A DNA stretch of 15,244 nt from an uncultured Caulobacterales bacterium. Lineage in GTDB: Bacteria > Pseudomonadota > Alphaproteobacteria > Caulobacterales > Caulobacteraceae. Each line of letters starts with the position of its first letter. Position 1 is the first letter of the stretch. The translations under genes and the position numbers were made by a program. Location: assembly GCA_903889785.1 (NCBI GenBank), contig CAISYT010000040.1, forward strand, positions 1 to 15,244, in the 5' to 3' direction. Below the pieces are notes generated by a model. That model searched no databases, had not been told where the DNA came from, and saw only the letters and a program-made list of their open reading frames with translations. Positions 1 to 7,425 of the stretch are shown piece after piece.

Positions 1-746
1 AAGAACAACGAGCGCCCTCGAATATCATCGGCACGGTCGCCGTCGCCATCGAGCGCCATGGCGTAACCGACGATACATCCAGCCTGCGCGCGCTGGGCGC
101 AGGCTGGCACGGGTGCGGTCGGCCCATAGGCGTCGGCGGGAACGGCGGTCTCGATCAGATAGATCCCCACCAATCGTCCCAGCAGATCGGGATGCGGCAC
201 AAGCTCCTCAGCGAGCAGCCGGGCGGCCAGAGCCCCGCCCTGCTCGACCCCAACCAGGATCACCGGCCGGCCCAGGTTGTGGTGGTCCAGGTAATAGCGC
301 CAGGATGCGCGCACGTCCTCATAGGCGAACCGCCGCGCATCACGCGCGTCGTCGCGCATGGTCATCATGGCGTAGAGGCTAGCCTGGCGATAATGCGGCG
401 CGAAAACCCGCCCCACCCGCGCAAATGGCCCGGCATAGTTGGGCAGAGCAACGTTCCGCAGAAACCGCTCGGCGCGCGGATCGTCGATGTCACCGTTCCA
501 ATCTGCACCGCCGTCATAGGTCGTGGGATACAGAAAGAAGATGTCGGCGGGTGGATCGTTCGCGGTCCAGGCCCGTGGATTTTTCGGCATTAGGGCCCAG
601 GTTCGGGCATCCGCATAGTTGGGTGCGGGCGGCAGCGTGTAAGTCTGGAAAGGAATTTTCGGATCGAGTAGCGAGCGCAAGATATCGTCCCGCCAGATGA
701 TACTTCCAGCGATCAGCACCGTCAGCAATCCGCCGACGGTCGCCAT
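1..746 (-). CDS. DUF3089-type alpha/beta-hydrolase-like protein, N-terminal anchor, C-terminus outside the window
   Basis: Recognised from its family text: a short hydrophobic N-terminus (residues about 4-19, likely an inner-membrane anchor), then W-R-D-D-I-L, then the DUF3089 signatures D-I-F-F-L-Y-P-T-T-Y-D-G-G, L-P-N-Y-A-G-P-F and F-A-P-H-Y-R-Q-A-S-L-Y. At least 248 residues are present and the frame is open to the window edge. The fold is expected to be an alpha/beta hydrolase, but the nucleophile elbow near residue 168 reads G-V-E-Q-G, so the expected Ser is Glu; enzymatic activity is therefore uncertain. The gene follows hldD on the same strand with an 82-nt gap if the ATG at 746 is used. 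Alternatives are a TTG at 800 or a non-canonical codon at 836 just after an AGGAGG. The last gives a longer, basic N-terminus. The substrate is unknown, and a link to LPS is only by position. Confidence 0.8.
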   Translation of the reverse strand, partial: MATVGGLLTVLIAGSIIWRDDILRSLLDPKIPFQTYTLPPAPNYADARTWALMPKNPRAWTANDPPADIFFLYPTTYDGGADWNGDIDDPRAERFLRNVALPNYAGPFARVGRVFAPHYRQASLYAMMTMRDDARDARRFAYEDVRASWRYYLDHHNLGRPVILVGVEQGGALAARLLAEELVPHPDLLGRLVGIYLIETAVPADAYGPTAPVPACAQRAQAGCIVGYAMALDGDGDRADDIRGRSLF

Positions 747-828
747 AAGCCGAACCCGGCCGCCAAATAACCTGAACAGCCAGAGCCAAACCGCCCGCAA
801 GCGGTCGATCGGGTTGAGGCGTAGCGGC

Positions 829-1824
829 CTAACGATAGGGTTCCTCCTGGCTCAGATAAGACCGCACATAATCGGCGATACCTTCTTCCAGCGGCGTCGA
901 TGGCGCGGCGTAGCCAGCGAAGCGCAGGCGGTCGATCGGCCCTTGCGTGAAATATTGGTACTTGTCGCGGATCACTTCAGGCGTCGGTACAAATTCGATG
1001 GCGGGCGTCTGACCAGCCGCCGCGAAGGTTGCCGAGGCGAGATCGTTGAAGGACCGCGCGGTTCCCGAGCCCATGTTGAACACCCCGTTGACCTGGGAAT
1101 TATCCAGCAGCCAAAGCATGGCCTGCACACAGTCGCGCACATAGACGAAATCGCGCAGTTGTCCGCCATCGGCATAGTTCTGATTGTGCGACTTGAAGAG
1201 TTTCACCGTTCCGCCAGCGGCAATCGTGGGCCAAATCTGCGCCACCACCGACTTCATCGCGCCCTTGTGACCCTCGTTTGGGCCATAAACGTTGAAGAAC
1301 TTCAGCCCCGCCCATTGCGGCGGCGCTGACCCTCGATCCGCCTGGCGACGCGCATAGATGTCGAACAGGGCCTTCGACCAGCCATAGGCATTCAGCGGGC
1401 GCAGCGATTTCAGCGCGTTCAGACTGTCGTCGTCCCCAAACCCGCCGGTGCCGTCGCCATAGGTCGCTGCGCTGGAAGCGTAAATCAGCCGTCTACCGTG
1501 TGACGTGCACCAGTCGAACAGATCGCGGGACAGGGTGAAGTTGGAATGAATGATCTTGTCTGCGTCCGGCTCGGTGGTCGAAGATACCGCCCCCATGTGC
1601 ACGATGGCCTGGGTCTCAGCACCCCGCCCGGCCAGCCAGTGTGGCAAGTCATCCGGATCAATGAAATCGGCGATGGCGTGCTTGGCAAGATTGCGCCATT
1701 TGCCGCTTTCGGTGCTGCGCAGGCGATCGCTGACCGCAACATCATAGCCCTGATCAACCAGGGCGGTGGCAATGTTGGAACCAATGAAGCCCGCCCCGCC
1801 CGTGACCAAAATCAAACGGCTCAT
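829..1824 (-). CDS. hldD: ADP-L-glycero-D-manno-heptose 6-epimerase
   Basis: This cytoplasmic short-chain-dehydrogenase-type epimerase converts ADP-D-glycero-D-manno-heptose to the L-glycero form, the heptose donor for the LPS inner core. The 331-residue length is normal for the family. The Rossmann motif T-G-G-A-G-F-I-G lies at residues 8-15, a Ser pair at 117-118, and the catalytic Y-x-x-x-K at Y147/K151 (Y-G-W-S-K). The HldD-typical F-F-N-V-Y-G-P-N-E and H-K-G-A-M-K-S-V follow, as does the K-L-F-K-S-H segment. The start ATG overlaps the hldE stop by 4 nt (ATGA), indicating translational coupling within kdsA-hldE-hldD. The last codons contain an AGGAGG that may serve the next gene. Confidence 0.96.
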   Translation of the reverse strand: MSRLILVTGGAGFIGSNIATALVDQGYDVAVSDRLRSTESGKWRNLAKHAIADFIDPDDLPHWLAGRGAETQAIVHMGAVSSTTEPDADKIIHSNFTLSRDLFDWCTSHGRRLIYASSAATYGDGTGGFGDDDSLNALKSLRPLNAYGWSKALFDIYARRQADRGSAPPQWAGLKFFNVYGPNEGHKGAMKSVVAQIWPTIAAGGTVKLFKSHNQNYADGGQLRDFVYVRDCVQAMLWLLDNSQVNGVFNMGSGTARSFNDLASATFAAAGQTPAIEFVPTPEVIRDKYQYFTQGPIDRLRFAGYAAPSTPLEEGIADYVRSYLSQEEPYR

Positions 1825-3296
1825 CGGTTCGCATCCAATTTTACCATGCGCTCAATGGCAGCGCTGGTGGAATAGCCTTCAACCAGGGGGGCCAGTTGCA
1901 CGACCCCGCCCCAGCTGCGCACTTCCTTGGCACCAACCACTGTGGCCTCTATGTAATCAGCGCCCTTGATCAGAACGTCTGGCCGCACTGCCTCAATCAA
2001 GGCCAGCGGTGTATCCTCCGAAAAGGGTGCCACTAGATCGACGTGGCTCAGGCCGCCCAGCACCACGGCGCGGGAGTCCAGGTCGTTGACCGGCCGGCTA
2101 TCCCCCTTCAGGCGTTTGACCGAGGCGTCGCTGTTAATCCCAACGATCAGCCGATCGCACCAGCCTCTGGCCTGGACCAGGTAGCTAATGTGGCCACGGT
2201 GCAGAATGTCGAAACAACCGTTGGTGAAGCCAACTTTCAGGCCCTGCGCCCGCCATACCGCCGCCAGGTGCGCCGCGCGTTCAAAACTGGCGATCTTGGC
2301 CTCCGCTGGCGCAAGCCGGGCGGCAACCTCCGCCTCGATCAGCTCTTCCGGCGAGACCACGGCTGTGCCGGCCTTGCTCACCGCCACGCCGCTCGCCAGC
2401 AAGGCAAGTTCGACAGCGTCGCCGTACGCCGCGCCGGCGGCCAGGGCGAGGCCCAGCGCGGCAATGGCCGTATCCCCAGCGCCGGAGACGTCGAACACTT
2501 CGCGTGCCGAACCGCGGAAGTGGCACACAACTCCACCCCTCTGCAGCAGGCTCATGCCCCGCGCCGCACGGGTGACCAGAATACCGCCTACGTCGCAAAG
2601 CGTCAGGGCATGGGCCAGGGCCGCCTCGACTTGCGCATCCGTATCGGTCGGCATGTCGGTGACATGCGCCAGTTCGGCCGCATTGGGTTTCAGCAGCGCG
2701 GCGTTCCCATATCGGTGCAACCCGCGAGCCTTGGAATCGACGATCAGCGGCGCGCCAGAAAGCCTAGCCGCCTCCAGGCAGGCGGCAATAACCGCATCGC
2801 TGACCGCGCCCTTCCCATAATCCGACAGCAGGATCGCCCCGGCATCGCGCACCGCATGGCGCACGGCATTGACCATCTTGTCAGCGGAGGCCGACGGCAG
2901 CGCCCCAATTTCCTCAGCATCAACGCGCAACAATTGCTGGCCACCCGCGACATAGCGGGTCTTTACGGTGGTCGGTCGGCCCGGCACGCTGACCAGATGG
3001 CCCTCCATGCGCCCCTCGGACTCCAGCATCCGCAGGGCGTCAGATCCGGCGGGGTCCTCGCCCAGCACGCCGGCAAGGGCGGCTATTCCGCCAAGTGCAG
3101 CAACATTGCGGGCCACATTGCCGGCACCGCCGAGCATTGAAGCCTCGCGCACCCGCGCTAAGACGGCGACAGGGGCCTCAGGACTGGTGCGACCAACCTC
3201 ACCATAGACAAAGCGATCCACCATCACATCGCCCACGCAGGCCACGCGAGCCTGCCTGATCACACCCAGCAAGGATTGGAGTGCGGTGAGGTCCAT
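1821..3296 (-). CDS. hldE: Bifunctional heptose-7-phosphate kinase / heptose-1-phosphate adenylyltransferase
   Basis: This cytoplasmic enzyme performs two steps of ADP-heptose synthesis: phosphorylation of heptose 7-phosphate at C1, then adenylylation after GmhB acts. The product is 491 residues. The N-terminal ribokinase-like domain (about 1-320) has G-D-V-M-V-D-R near the start, G-G-A-G-N-V-A-R-N-V-A, and the anion-hole/catalytic G-A-G-D-T with Asp near residue 275. The C-terminal nucleotidyltransferase domain (about 350-491) has the N-G-C-F-D-I-L-H-x-G-H signature, R-L-K-G-D-S-R-P and the distal Y-S-T-S. Start choice: ATG at 3296 has a GGGG five bases upstream and shares one base with the kdsA stop (TGATG). 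A GTG one codon earlier (3299) would give a 4-nt overlap. It is downstream-coupled to hldD. Confidence 0.96.
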   Translation of the reverse strand: MDLTALQSLLGVIRQARVACVGDVMVDRFVYGEVGRTSPEAPVAVLARVREASMLGGAGNVARNVAALGGIAALAGVLGEDPAGSDALRMLESEGRMEGHLVSVPGRPTTVKTRYVAGGQQLLRVDAEEIGALPSASADKMVNAVRHAVRDAGAILLSDYGKGAVSDAVIAACLEAARLSGAPLIVDSKARGLHRYGNAALLKPNAAELAHVTDMPTDTDAQVEAALAHALTLCDVGGILVTRAARGMSLLQRGGVVCHFRGSAREVFDVSGAGDTAIAALGLALAAGAAYGDAVELALLASGVAVSKAGTAVVSPEELIEAEVAARLAPAEAKIASFERAAHLAAVWRAQGLKVGFTNGCFDILHRGHISYLVQARGWCDRLIVGINSDASVKRLKGDSRPVNDLDSRAVVLGGLSHVDLVAPFSEDTPLALIEAVRPDVLIKGADYIEATVVGAKEVRSWGGVVQLAPLVEGYSTSAAIERMVKLDANR

Positions 3297-4162
3297 CACA
3301 GCCCCTTGGCGTTCCGCGCCTTGGTCAGGGCGTCATAGGCCAGAAGCTCAGTGCACAAGGCCTCGAACTGGCTCATCGGCACCATATTGGGTCCGTCAGA
3401 CGGTGCCCGATCCGGATCGGGATGGGTCTCAATAAACACGCCTGCTACGCCAACGGCGACAGCAGCCCGTGCCAGCACAGGTACAAACTCTCGCTGTCCC
3501 CCAGAACTGGTCCCCAGGCCGCCGGGTTGTTGCACCGAGTGGGTCGCATCGAATATCACCGGGCAGCCTATTTGCGCCAGAATTGGCAGCGCCCGCATGT
3601 CGGATACGAGGGTATTGTAGCCAAACGACACCCCTCGCTCGCACGCCATCACATTGGGATTGCCCGCGTCGGTCAATTTGGCGATGACGTTCTTCATGTC
3701 CCAAGGGGCCAGGAACTGGCCCTTCTTGACGTTGACGGCCTTGCCCGTCTTGGCAGCGGCGACAAGCAAGTCTGTTTGGCGGCTTAGAAACGCCGGAATT
3801 TGCAGAACGTCGACGACCTGAGCCGCTAAGGCACATTGCTCGATTTCGTGAACGTCGGTGAGCACCGGTAGTCCGGTCACCTCACGAATTTCGGCAAAGA
3901 TTGGGATCGCGCCTTCCAAACCCAACCCGCGCGCAGCACCGGCACTTGTGCGGTTGGCTTTGTCGAACGAGGTCTTATAGATCAACCCGACTCCCAGGCG
4001 CTTGGCAATCTCAGCCAGCGCGTGGGCGGTTTCCAGCGCATGCTGGCGACTTTCCAACTGGCAGGGTCCGGCAATGAAGGCCAGACGCTCGCTATTGCCA
4101 AATCGGACTATTTTCTTGTCCGTGCGCATCTCGACGACGGAATTGGGCGTAACTGCAGTCAT
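3296..4162 (-). CDS. kdsA: 3-deoxy-8-phosphooctulonate synthase (KDO-8-P synthase), metal-dependent type
   Basis: It condenses phosphoenolpyruvate with arabinose 5-phosphate to KDO-8-phosphate, the first committed step to the KDO of LPS. The 288-residue product carries A-G-P-C-Q-L-E-S, T-S-F-D-K-A-N-R-T-S, L-T-D-V-H-E, P-A-F-L-S-R-Q-T-D-L, V-N-V-K-K-G-Q-F, V-I-F-D-A-T-H-S-V-Q, F-I-E-T-H-P-D-P and S-D-G-P-N. Aligned from memory with E. coli KdsA, the Cys in G-P-C stands where E. coli has Asn26, with His, Glu and Asp ligands kept and SDG instead of CDG. These are the marks of the metal-dependent class. Start: the ATG at 4162 has GGAG seven bases upstream. An ATG at 4168 is two codons earlier, and a longer 321-codon reading to 4261 adds a non-family N-terminus. 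First gene of the LPS operon. Confidence 0.95.
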   Translation of the reverse strand: MTAVTPNSVVEMRTDKKIVRFGNSERLAFIAGPCQLESRQHALETAHALAEIAKRLGVGLIYKTSFDKANRTSAGAARGLGLEGAIPIFAEIREVTGLPVLTDVHEIEQCALAAQVVDVLQIPAFLSRQTDLLVAAAKTGKAVNVKKGQFLAPWDMKNVIAKLTDAGNPNVMACERGVSFGYNTLVSDMRALPILAQIGCPVIFDATHSVQQPGGLGTSSGGQREFVPVLARAAVAVGVAGVFIETHPDPDRAPSDGPNMVPMSQFEALCTELLAYDALTKARNAKGL

Positions 4163-4278
4163 GGACATGCTCCAGTGCCGCCCCTCACCGGGGCTGTGGG
4201 GCGAACAAGTGACGCGAAGGCCGAACTGAAACAAGGCCGCGATTCGCGCGGGTGATGCCATTTGTGGTACAGGAAGTG

Positions 4279-4308
4279 ATTATGACACTGAACGCCAATG
4301 AGCGTTAA
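4279..4308 (-). promoter_or_regulatory. Possible kdsA promoter
   Basis: On the minus strand TTAACG (4303-4308) and CATAAT (4279-4284) are separated by 18 bp, a fair match to the vegetative -35/-10 pattern. It lies about 115 bp upstream of the chosen kdsA start in the divergent kdsA-cfa gap, with the -35 element inside the first codons of cfa. The match is by eye only. Confidence 0.3.
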
Positions 4309-5518
4309 CGCCGCTTTTTTGGAAGATATACGCCGGCTGCGCGCGCCGGGCATATTCCGCACGGCTGTGCGGATGGCTGGCAGCAAGTGGTCCTTTGGTG
4401 CCTTGACCTTCGTTCTTCCGAATGGCGAGATCTTGCGACTGGTCGGCCAAAATCCAGGGCCGGACGCGCAGCTGACGATCAAGGACTTTGGTTGCATACG
4501 CCGTGCGTTGATGTCGGGCGATATCGGTTTTGCCGAAGGCTACATGGCGAGAGAATGGGATACGCCAGACCTCGCCGCCCTCTTGGGCGCGTTTTCGTTG
4601 AACTTTGATAATATCGAGCAACTGGGCTCGGGATCGCGCTTCTCCCGCTGGTTACACAGCCTGCGGCACGCCTTGCATAGCAACACCAAGCAAGGCTCCA
4701 AACGGAACATCCACGCCCATTATGACCTGGGAAATGCCTTCTATTCCCGCTGGCTTGACCCGACCATGACCTATTCGGCGGCGCGCTACACGCAACCAGG
4801 GCAAGACCTAGCCGCCGCCCAGACCGAGAAATACGCCGCCCTAGCCCGCAGCATCGGCCTGGCCCAGGACCAAACCGTGCTCGAAATCGGCTGCGGCTGG
4901 GGCGGGTTCGCCGAGTTCGCCGCCAAGCAGGTGGGCGCACGTGTCACGGGGATCACCATCTCAAAAGAACAGTACGAATATGCCAAAAAGCGTATGTACG
5001 ATAATGGCTTGGCAGAGAAAGTGGACATTCGTCTGATCGACTATCGCGATGTGGCGGGCCAATTTGACCGCATCGCCTCAATCGAGATGTTTGAAGCCGT
5101 CGGCGAGAAGTACTGGCCAACCTATTTCAGCGCCGTTCGCGACCGGCTTAAAAGCGGTGGTCAGGCAGGATTGCAGATCATCACCATCAAGGACGAGCTG
5201 TTTGACGGCTATCGTAGACGGTCGGACTTCATTCAGAAGTACATCTTCCCGGGCGGCATGTTGCCAAGCGAGGAACGCCTAAGGCGCGAGACCCGCACCG
5301 TTGGCTTGGATTGGTGCACGATCAGCCGCTTTGGCCAAGACTACGCCGACACCCTCGCTGAATGGCTGCGCCGATTCGACGAGGCTTGGCACGACATCGT
5401 CCCGCTGGGCTTCGATGAGAGGTTCCGGCGGCTGTGGCGGTTCTATCTGGCCTATTGCGAGGCCGGCTTCCGCAGCGCGCGGACCAATGTGGTTCAACTC
5501 GCCTTGGCCAAGGCTTAA
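4298..5518 (+). CDS. cfa: Cyclopropane-fatty-acyl-phospholipid synthase family methyltransferase
   Basis: The enzyme transfers a methylene group from S-adenosylmethionine across double bonds of acyl chains in membrane phospholipids, acting at the inner membrane face. The 406-residue product is typical. An N-terminal lipid-binding region (1-125) is followed by H-Y-D-L-G-N-A-F-Y (141-149), the SAM-binding L-E-I-G-C-G-W-G-G (about 195-203), S-I-E-M-F-E-A-V-G (261-269; Glu263 is the expected bicarbonate/active-site Glu), F-I-Q-K-Y-I-F-P-G-G (311-320) and the late Y-C-E-A-G-F. It is divergent from kdsA. The ATG at 4298 lacks a strong ribosome-binding site; an upstream ATG at 4282 meets a stop after eight codons. 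A 63-bp gap separates it from the cysK-like gene, so co-transcription is possible. Confidence 0.93.
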   Translation: MSVNAAFLEDIRRLRAPGIFRTAVRMAGSKWSFGALTFVLPNGEILRLVGQNPGPDAQLTIKDFGCIRRALMSGDIGFAEGYMAREWDTPDLAALLGAFSLNFDNIEQLGSGSRFSRWLHSLRHALHSNTKQGSKRNIHAHYDLGNAFYSRWLDPTMTYSAARYTQPGQDLAAAQTEKYAALARSIGLAQDQTVLEIGCGWGGFAEFAAKQVGARVTGITISKEQYEYAKKRMYDNGLAEKVDIRLIDYRDVAGQFDRIASIEMFEAVGEKYWPTYFSAVRDRLKSGGQAGLQIITIKDELFDGYRRRSDFIQKYIFPGGMLPSEERLRRETRTVGLDWCTISRFGQDYADTLAEWLRRFDEAWHDIVPLGFDERFRRLWRFYLAYCEAGFRSARTNVVQLALAKA

Positions 5519-5544
5519 TCTGGACCCCTCAAGCAGGATTTCTA

Positions 5545-5578
5545 TTGCGGCCCAGCGGTGGCCCGCCTTTAAAAGGCG
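5545..5578 (+). promoter_or_regulatory. Palindrome and possible promoter just upstream of the cysK-like gene
   Basis: A perfect 7-bp inverted repeat with a 1-base centre, CGCCTTT-A-AAAGGCG, occupies 5564-5578, ending three bases before the ATG at 5582. TTGCGG (5545-5550) and TTTAAA (5568-5573) are 17 bp apart and could be -35/-10 elements, which would put the transcript start almost at the ATG (leaderless). The repeat could instead be an operator, or a small hairpin hiding the AAGG ribosome-binding site. Confidence 0.3.
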
Positions 5579-5581
5579 TTC

Positions 5582-6589
5582 ATGATCGCCGCCTCCGTCC
5601 TGCAAGCCATCGGCAATACCCCGCTTATCCGGCTGCACCGGGCTAGCGAGGCGACTGGCTGCGAGATTCTCGGTAAGGCCGAGTTCATGAACCCCGGTCA
5701 GTCGGTTAAAGATCGCGCCGCCTTAGGTATCATCCGTGATGCTGAGGCCAAGGGGCTGTTGCGGCCCGGCGGCCGTATTGTCGAAGGCACGGCAGGAAAC
5801 ACAGGCATCGGCCTTGCCCTCGTTGCCGCTGCCCTAGGCTACACGACAACCATCGTGATCCCGCGCACCCAGAGCCAGGAAAAGAAGGATGCCATTCGCC
5901 TTCTGGGGGCTAAACTGGTTGAGGTTGACGCCCTGCCCTATTCAAATCCTGGTAATTATGTGCGCTATTCTGGGCGTTTAGCGCAGGAACTTGCGATTAC
6001 AGAACCGGCTGGGGCGATCTGGGCCAACCAGTTCGACAATACCGCCAACCGCGACGCCCACTTCCACACCACAGGCCCAGAGATCTTCGAACAGACCGAA
6101 GGCAAGGTCGATGGGTTCATCTGTTCCGTCGGATCGGGCGGGTCACTCAGCGGCATCGCCGCTGCTCTGAGGGCCCGCAAACCCGGCGTAAAAATTGGCC
6201 TTGCCGACCCCTATGGTGCGGCGCTGTATGACTATTATGCCCACGGTGCGCTGAAATCAGAGGGCAGTTCAATCACTGAGGGGATCGGCCAGGGCCGGAT
6301 TACAGCCAATCTTGAAGGCCTGAAGATCGATCTGCCTTACCGCATCGACGATAGCGAAATGCTGGAAACCGTGTTCGACCTAGTGCAGCATGAAGGGCTG
6401 TGTCTAGGCGGTTCGGCGGGAATTAACGTGGCCGGCGCGATCCGTATGGCCAGAGACATGGGACCCGGCCACACCATCGTGACCCTGCTATGCGACCATG
6501 GTTCGCGCTATCAAAGTAAGCTGTTCAACCCCGCGTTCCTGCGCGAGCGCAACCTGCCGGTCCCGGCCTGGATGGATACAGCCCGATGA
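5582..6589 (+). CDS. cysK: Cysteine synthase-like PLP enzyme (CysK family, EGTAGNTG subgroup)
   Basis: A fold-type II PLP enzyme of 335 residues, expected to make cysteine from O-acetylserine and sulfide in the cytoplasm. The N-terminal A-I-G-N-T-P-L-I-R-L is classic, the Schiff-base Lys is K43 in Q-S-V-K-D-R-A, and the phosphate loop is G-S-G-G-S-L-S-G. The substrate loop reads E-G-T-A-G-N-T-G where canonical CysK has E-P-T-S-G-N-T-G, and the C-terminal part has G-L-C-L-G-G-S-A-G-I-N. These traits mark a subgroup, seen in many alphaproteobacteria and in fungi (YGR012W-like), that is annotated cysteine synthase but whose physiological substrate is, to my knowledge, less firmly established. 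Its stop overlaps the next start by 4 nt (ATGA), so it is coupled to the sulfurtransferase gene. Confidence 0.85.
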   Translation: MIAASVLQAIGNTPLIRLHRASEATGCEILGKAEFMNPGQSVKDRAALGIIRDAEAKGLLRPGGRIVEGTAGNTGIGLALVAAALGYTTTIVIPRTQSQEKKDAIRLLGAKLVEVDALPYSNPGNYVRYSGRLAQELAITEPAGAIWANQFDNTANRDAHFHTTGPEIFEQTEGKVDGFICSVGSGGSLSGIAAALRARKPGVKIGLADPYGAALYDYYAHGALKSEGSSITEGIGQGRITANLEGLKIDLPYRIDDSEMLETVFDLVQHEGLCLGGSAGINVAGAIRMARDMGPGHTIVTLLCDHGSRYQSKLFNPAFLRERNLPVPAWMDTAR

Positions 6590-7425
6590 ACGACCCGATG
6601 GTCTCCACCGACTGGCTGGCCGATCATCTGACCGATCCGCACGTCAAACCAATCGATGCCACCTGGTTTATGCCGGGTGACCCACGCGACGCCAAGGCCA
6701 TGTTCGAGGCGGCCCATATCCCGGGGGCTGTGTTCTTCGATCTCGACGCAATGTCCGACCTGTCCAGTACCCTGCCGCACATGCTTGCCGACGCGGCGAC
6801 CTTTGCGATCCGCGCGGGCGTTTTAGGGCTGGGTAGAAACGACACAATCGTCGTTTATGATGGCCATGGGCTGTTCTCGGCAGCCCGCGCCTGGTGGAAT
6901 TTCAGGGTTATGAGCCACAATAAGGTCTACGTCCTCGACGGTGGCATCCCCCGATGGATGGCGGAAGGTCGGCCACTGAAAACCGGCACCCCGCGCCCAA
7001 AGCTGAGCCCATTCGACGCCAAACTCGATCCCGCCCTCGTGCGCGATATCCAACAGGTCAGCACCCTTCTCCAGTCGGGAACCGAGCAGGTGGTCGATGT
7101 GCGCGCCTTAACGCGTTTTGAAGGGACCGCACCCGAACCCCGCCCCGGTGTTCGCTCAGGGCACATGCCCGGTGCCAAAAACCTACCCTTCACGGAACTA
7201 ATCACCAACGGTGCGCTACGCCCACGCGACGACCTTCTAGCGATCCTTCGCAACAGCGGCATTGATCCCGGCCGACCGCTAACAGCGACTTGCGGCACGG
7301 GCGTCACCGCCTCGGTACTGGCCCTGGCAATGGCGCGTGTTGGCCATGCCGCCGCCGTCTACGACGGCTCGTGGACCGAGTGGGGCAGCCGGTCAGATAC
7401 GTCGGTCGTTACGGGTCCGGCGTGA
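6586..7425 (+). CDS. sseA: 3-mercaptopyruvate sulfurtransferase-type tandem rhodanese
   Basis: A 279-residue protein with two rhodanese domains. The N-terminal one (about 1-140) is inactive: V-S-T-D-W-L-A-D-H-L opening and Y-D-G-H-G-L-F-S-A-A-R where a Cys loop would be. The C-terminal one (about 160-275) is catalytic, with the persulfide-carrying Cys236 in C-G-T-G-V-T-A. The C-G-[S/T]-G-V-T form is the mercaptopyruvate-type loop, in contrast to C-R-x-G-x of thiosulfate sulfurtransferases, so 3-mercaptopyruvate is the likelier donor. It lies between cysK-like and metC-like genes with overlapping ends on both sides, consistent with a cysteine/sulfur-handling role. Confidence 0.9.
   Translation: MNDPMVSTDWLADHLTDPHVKPIDATWFMPGDPRDAKAMFEAAHIPGAVFFDLDAMSDLSSTLPHMLADAATFAIRAGVLGLGRNDTIVVYDGHGLFSAARAWWNFRVMSHNKVYVLDGGIPRWMAEGRPLKTGTPRPKLSPFDAKLDPALVRDIQQVSTLLQSGTEQVVDVRALTRFEGTAPEPRPGVRSGHMPGAKNLPFTELITNGALRPRDDLLAILRNSGIDPGRPLTATCGTGVTASVLALAMARVGHAAAVYDGSWTEWGSRSDTSVVTGPA

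Noticed and set aside
3296..4261. 321-codon version of KdsA
   Set aside because: The extra N-terminal residues do not look like KdsA, which normally has about 280-290 residues, and a ribosome-binding site marks the ATG at 4162.
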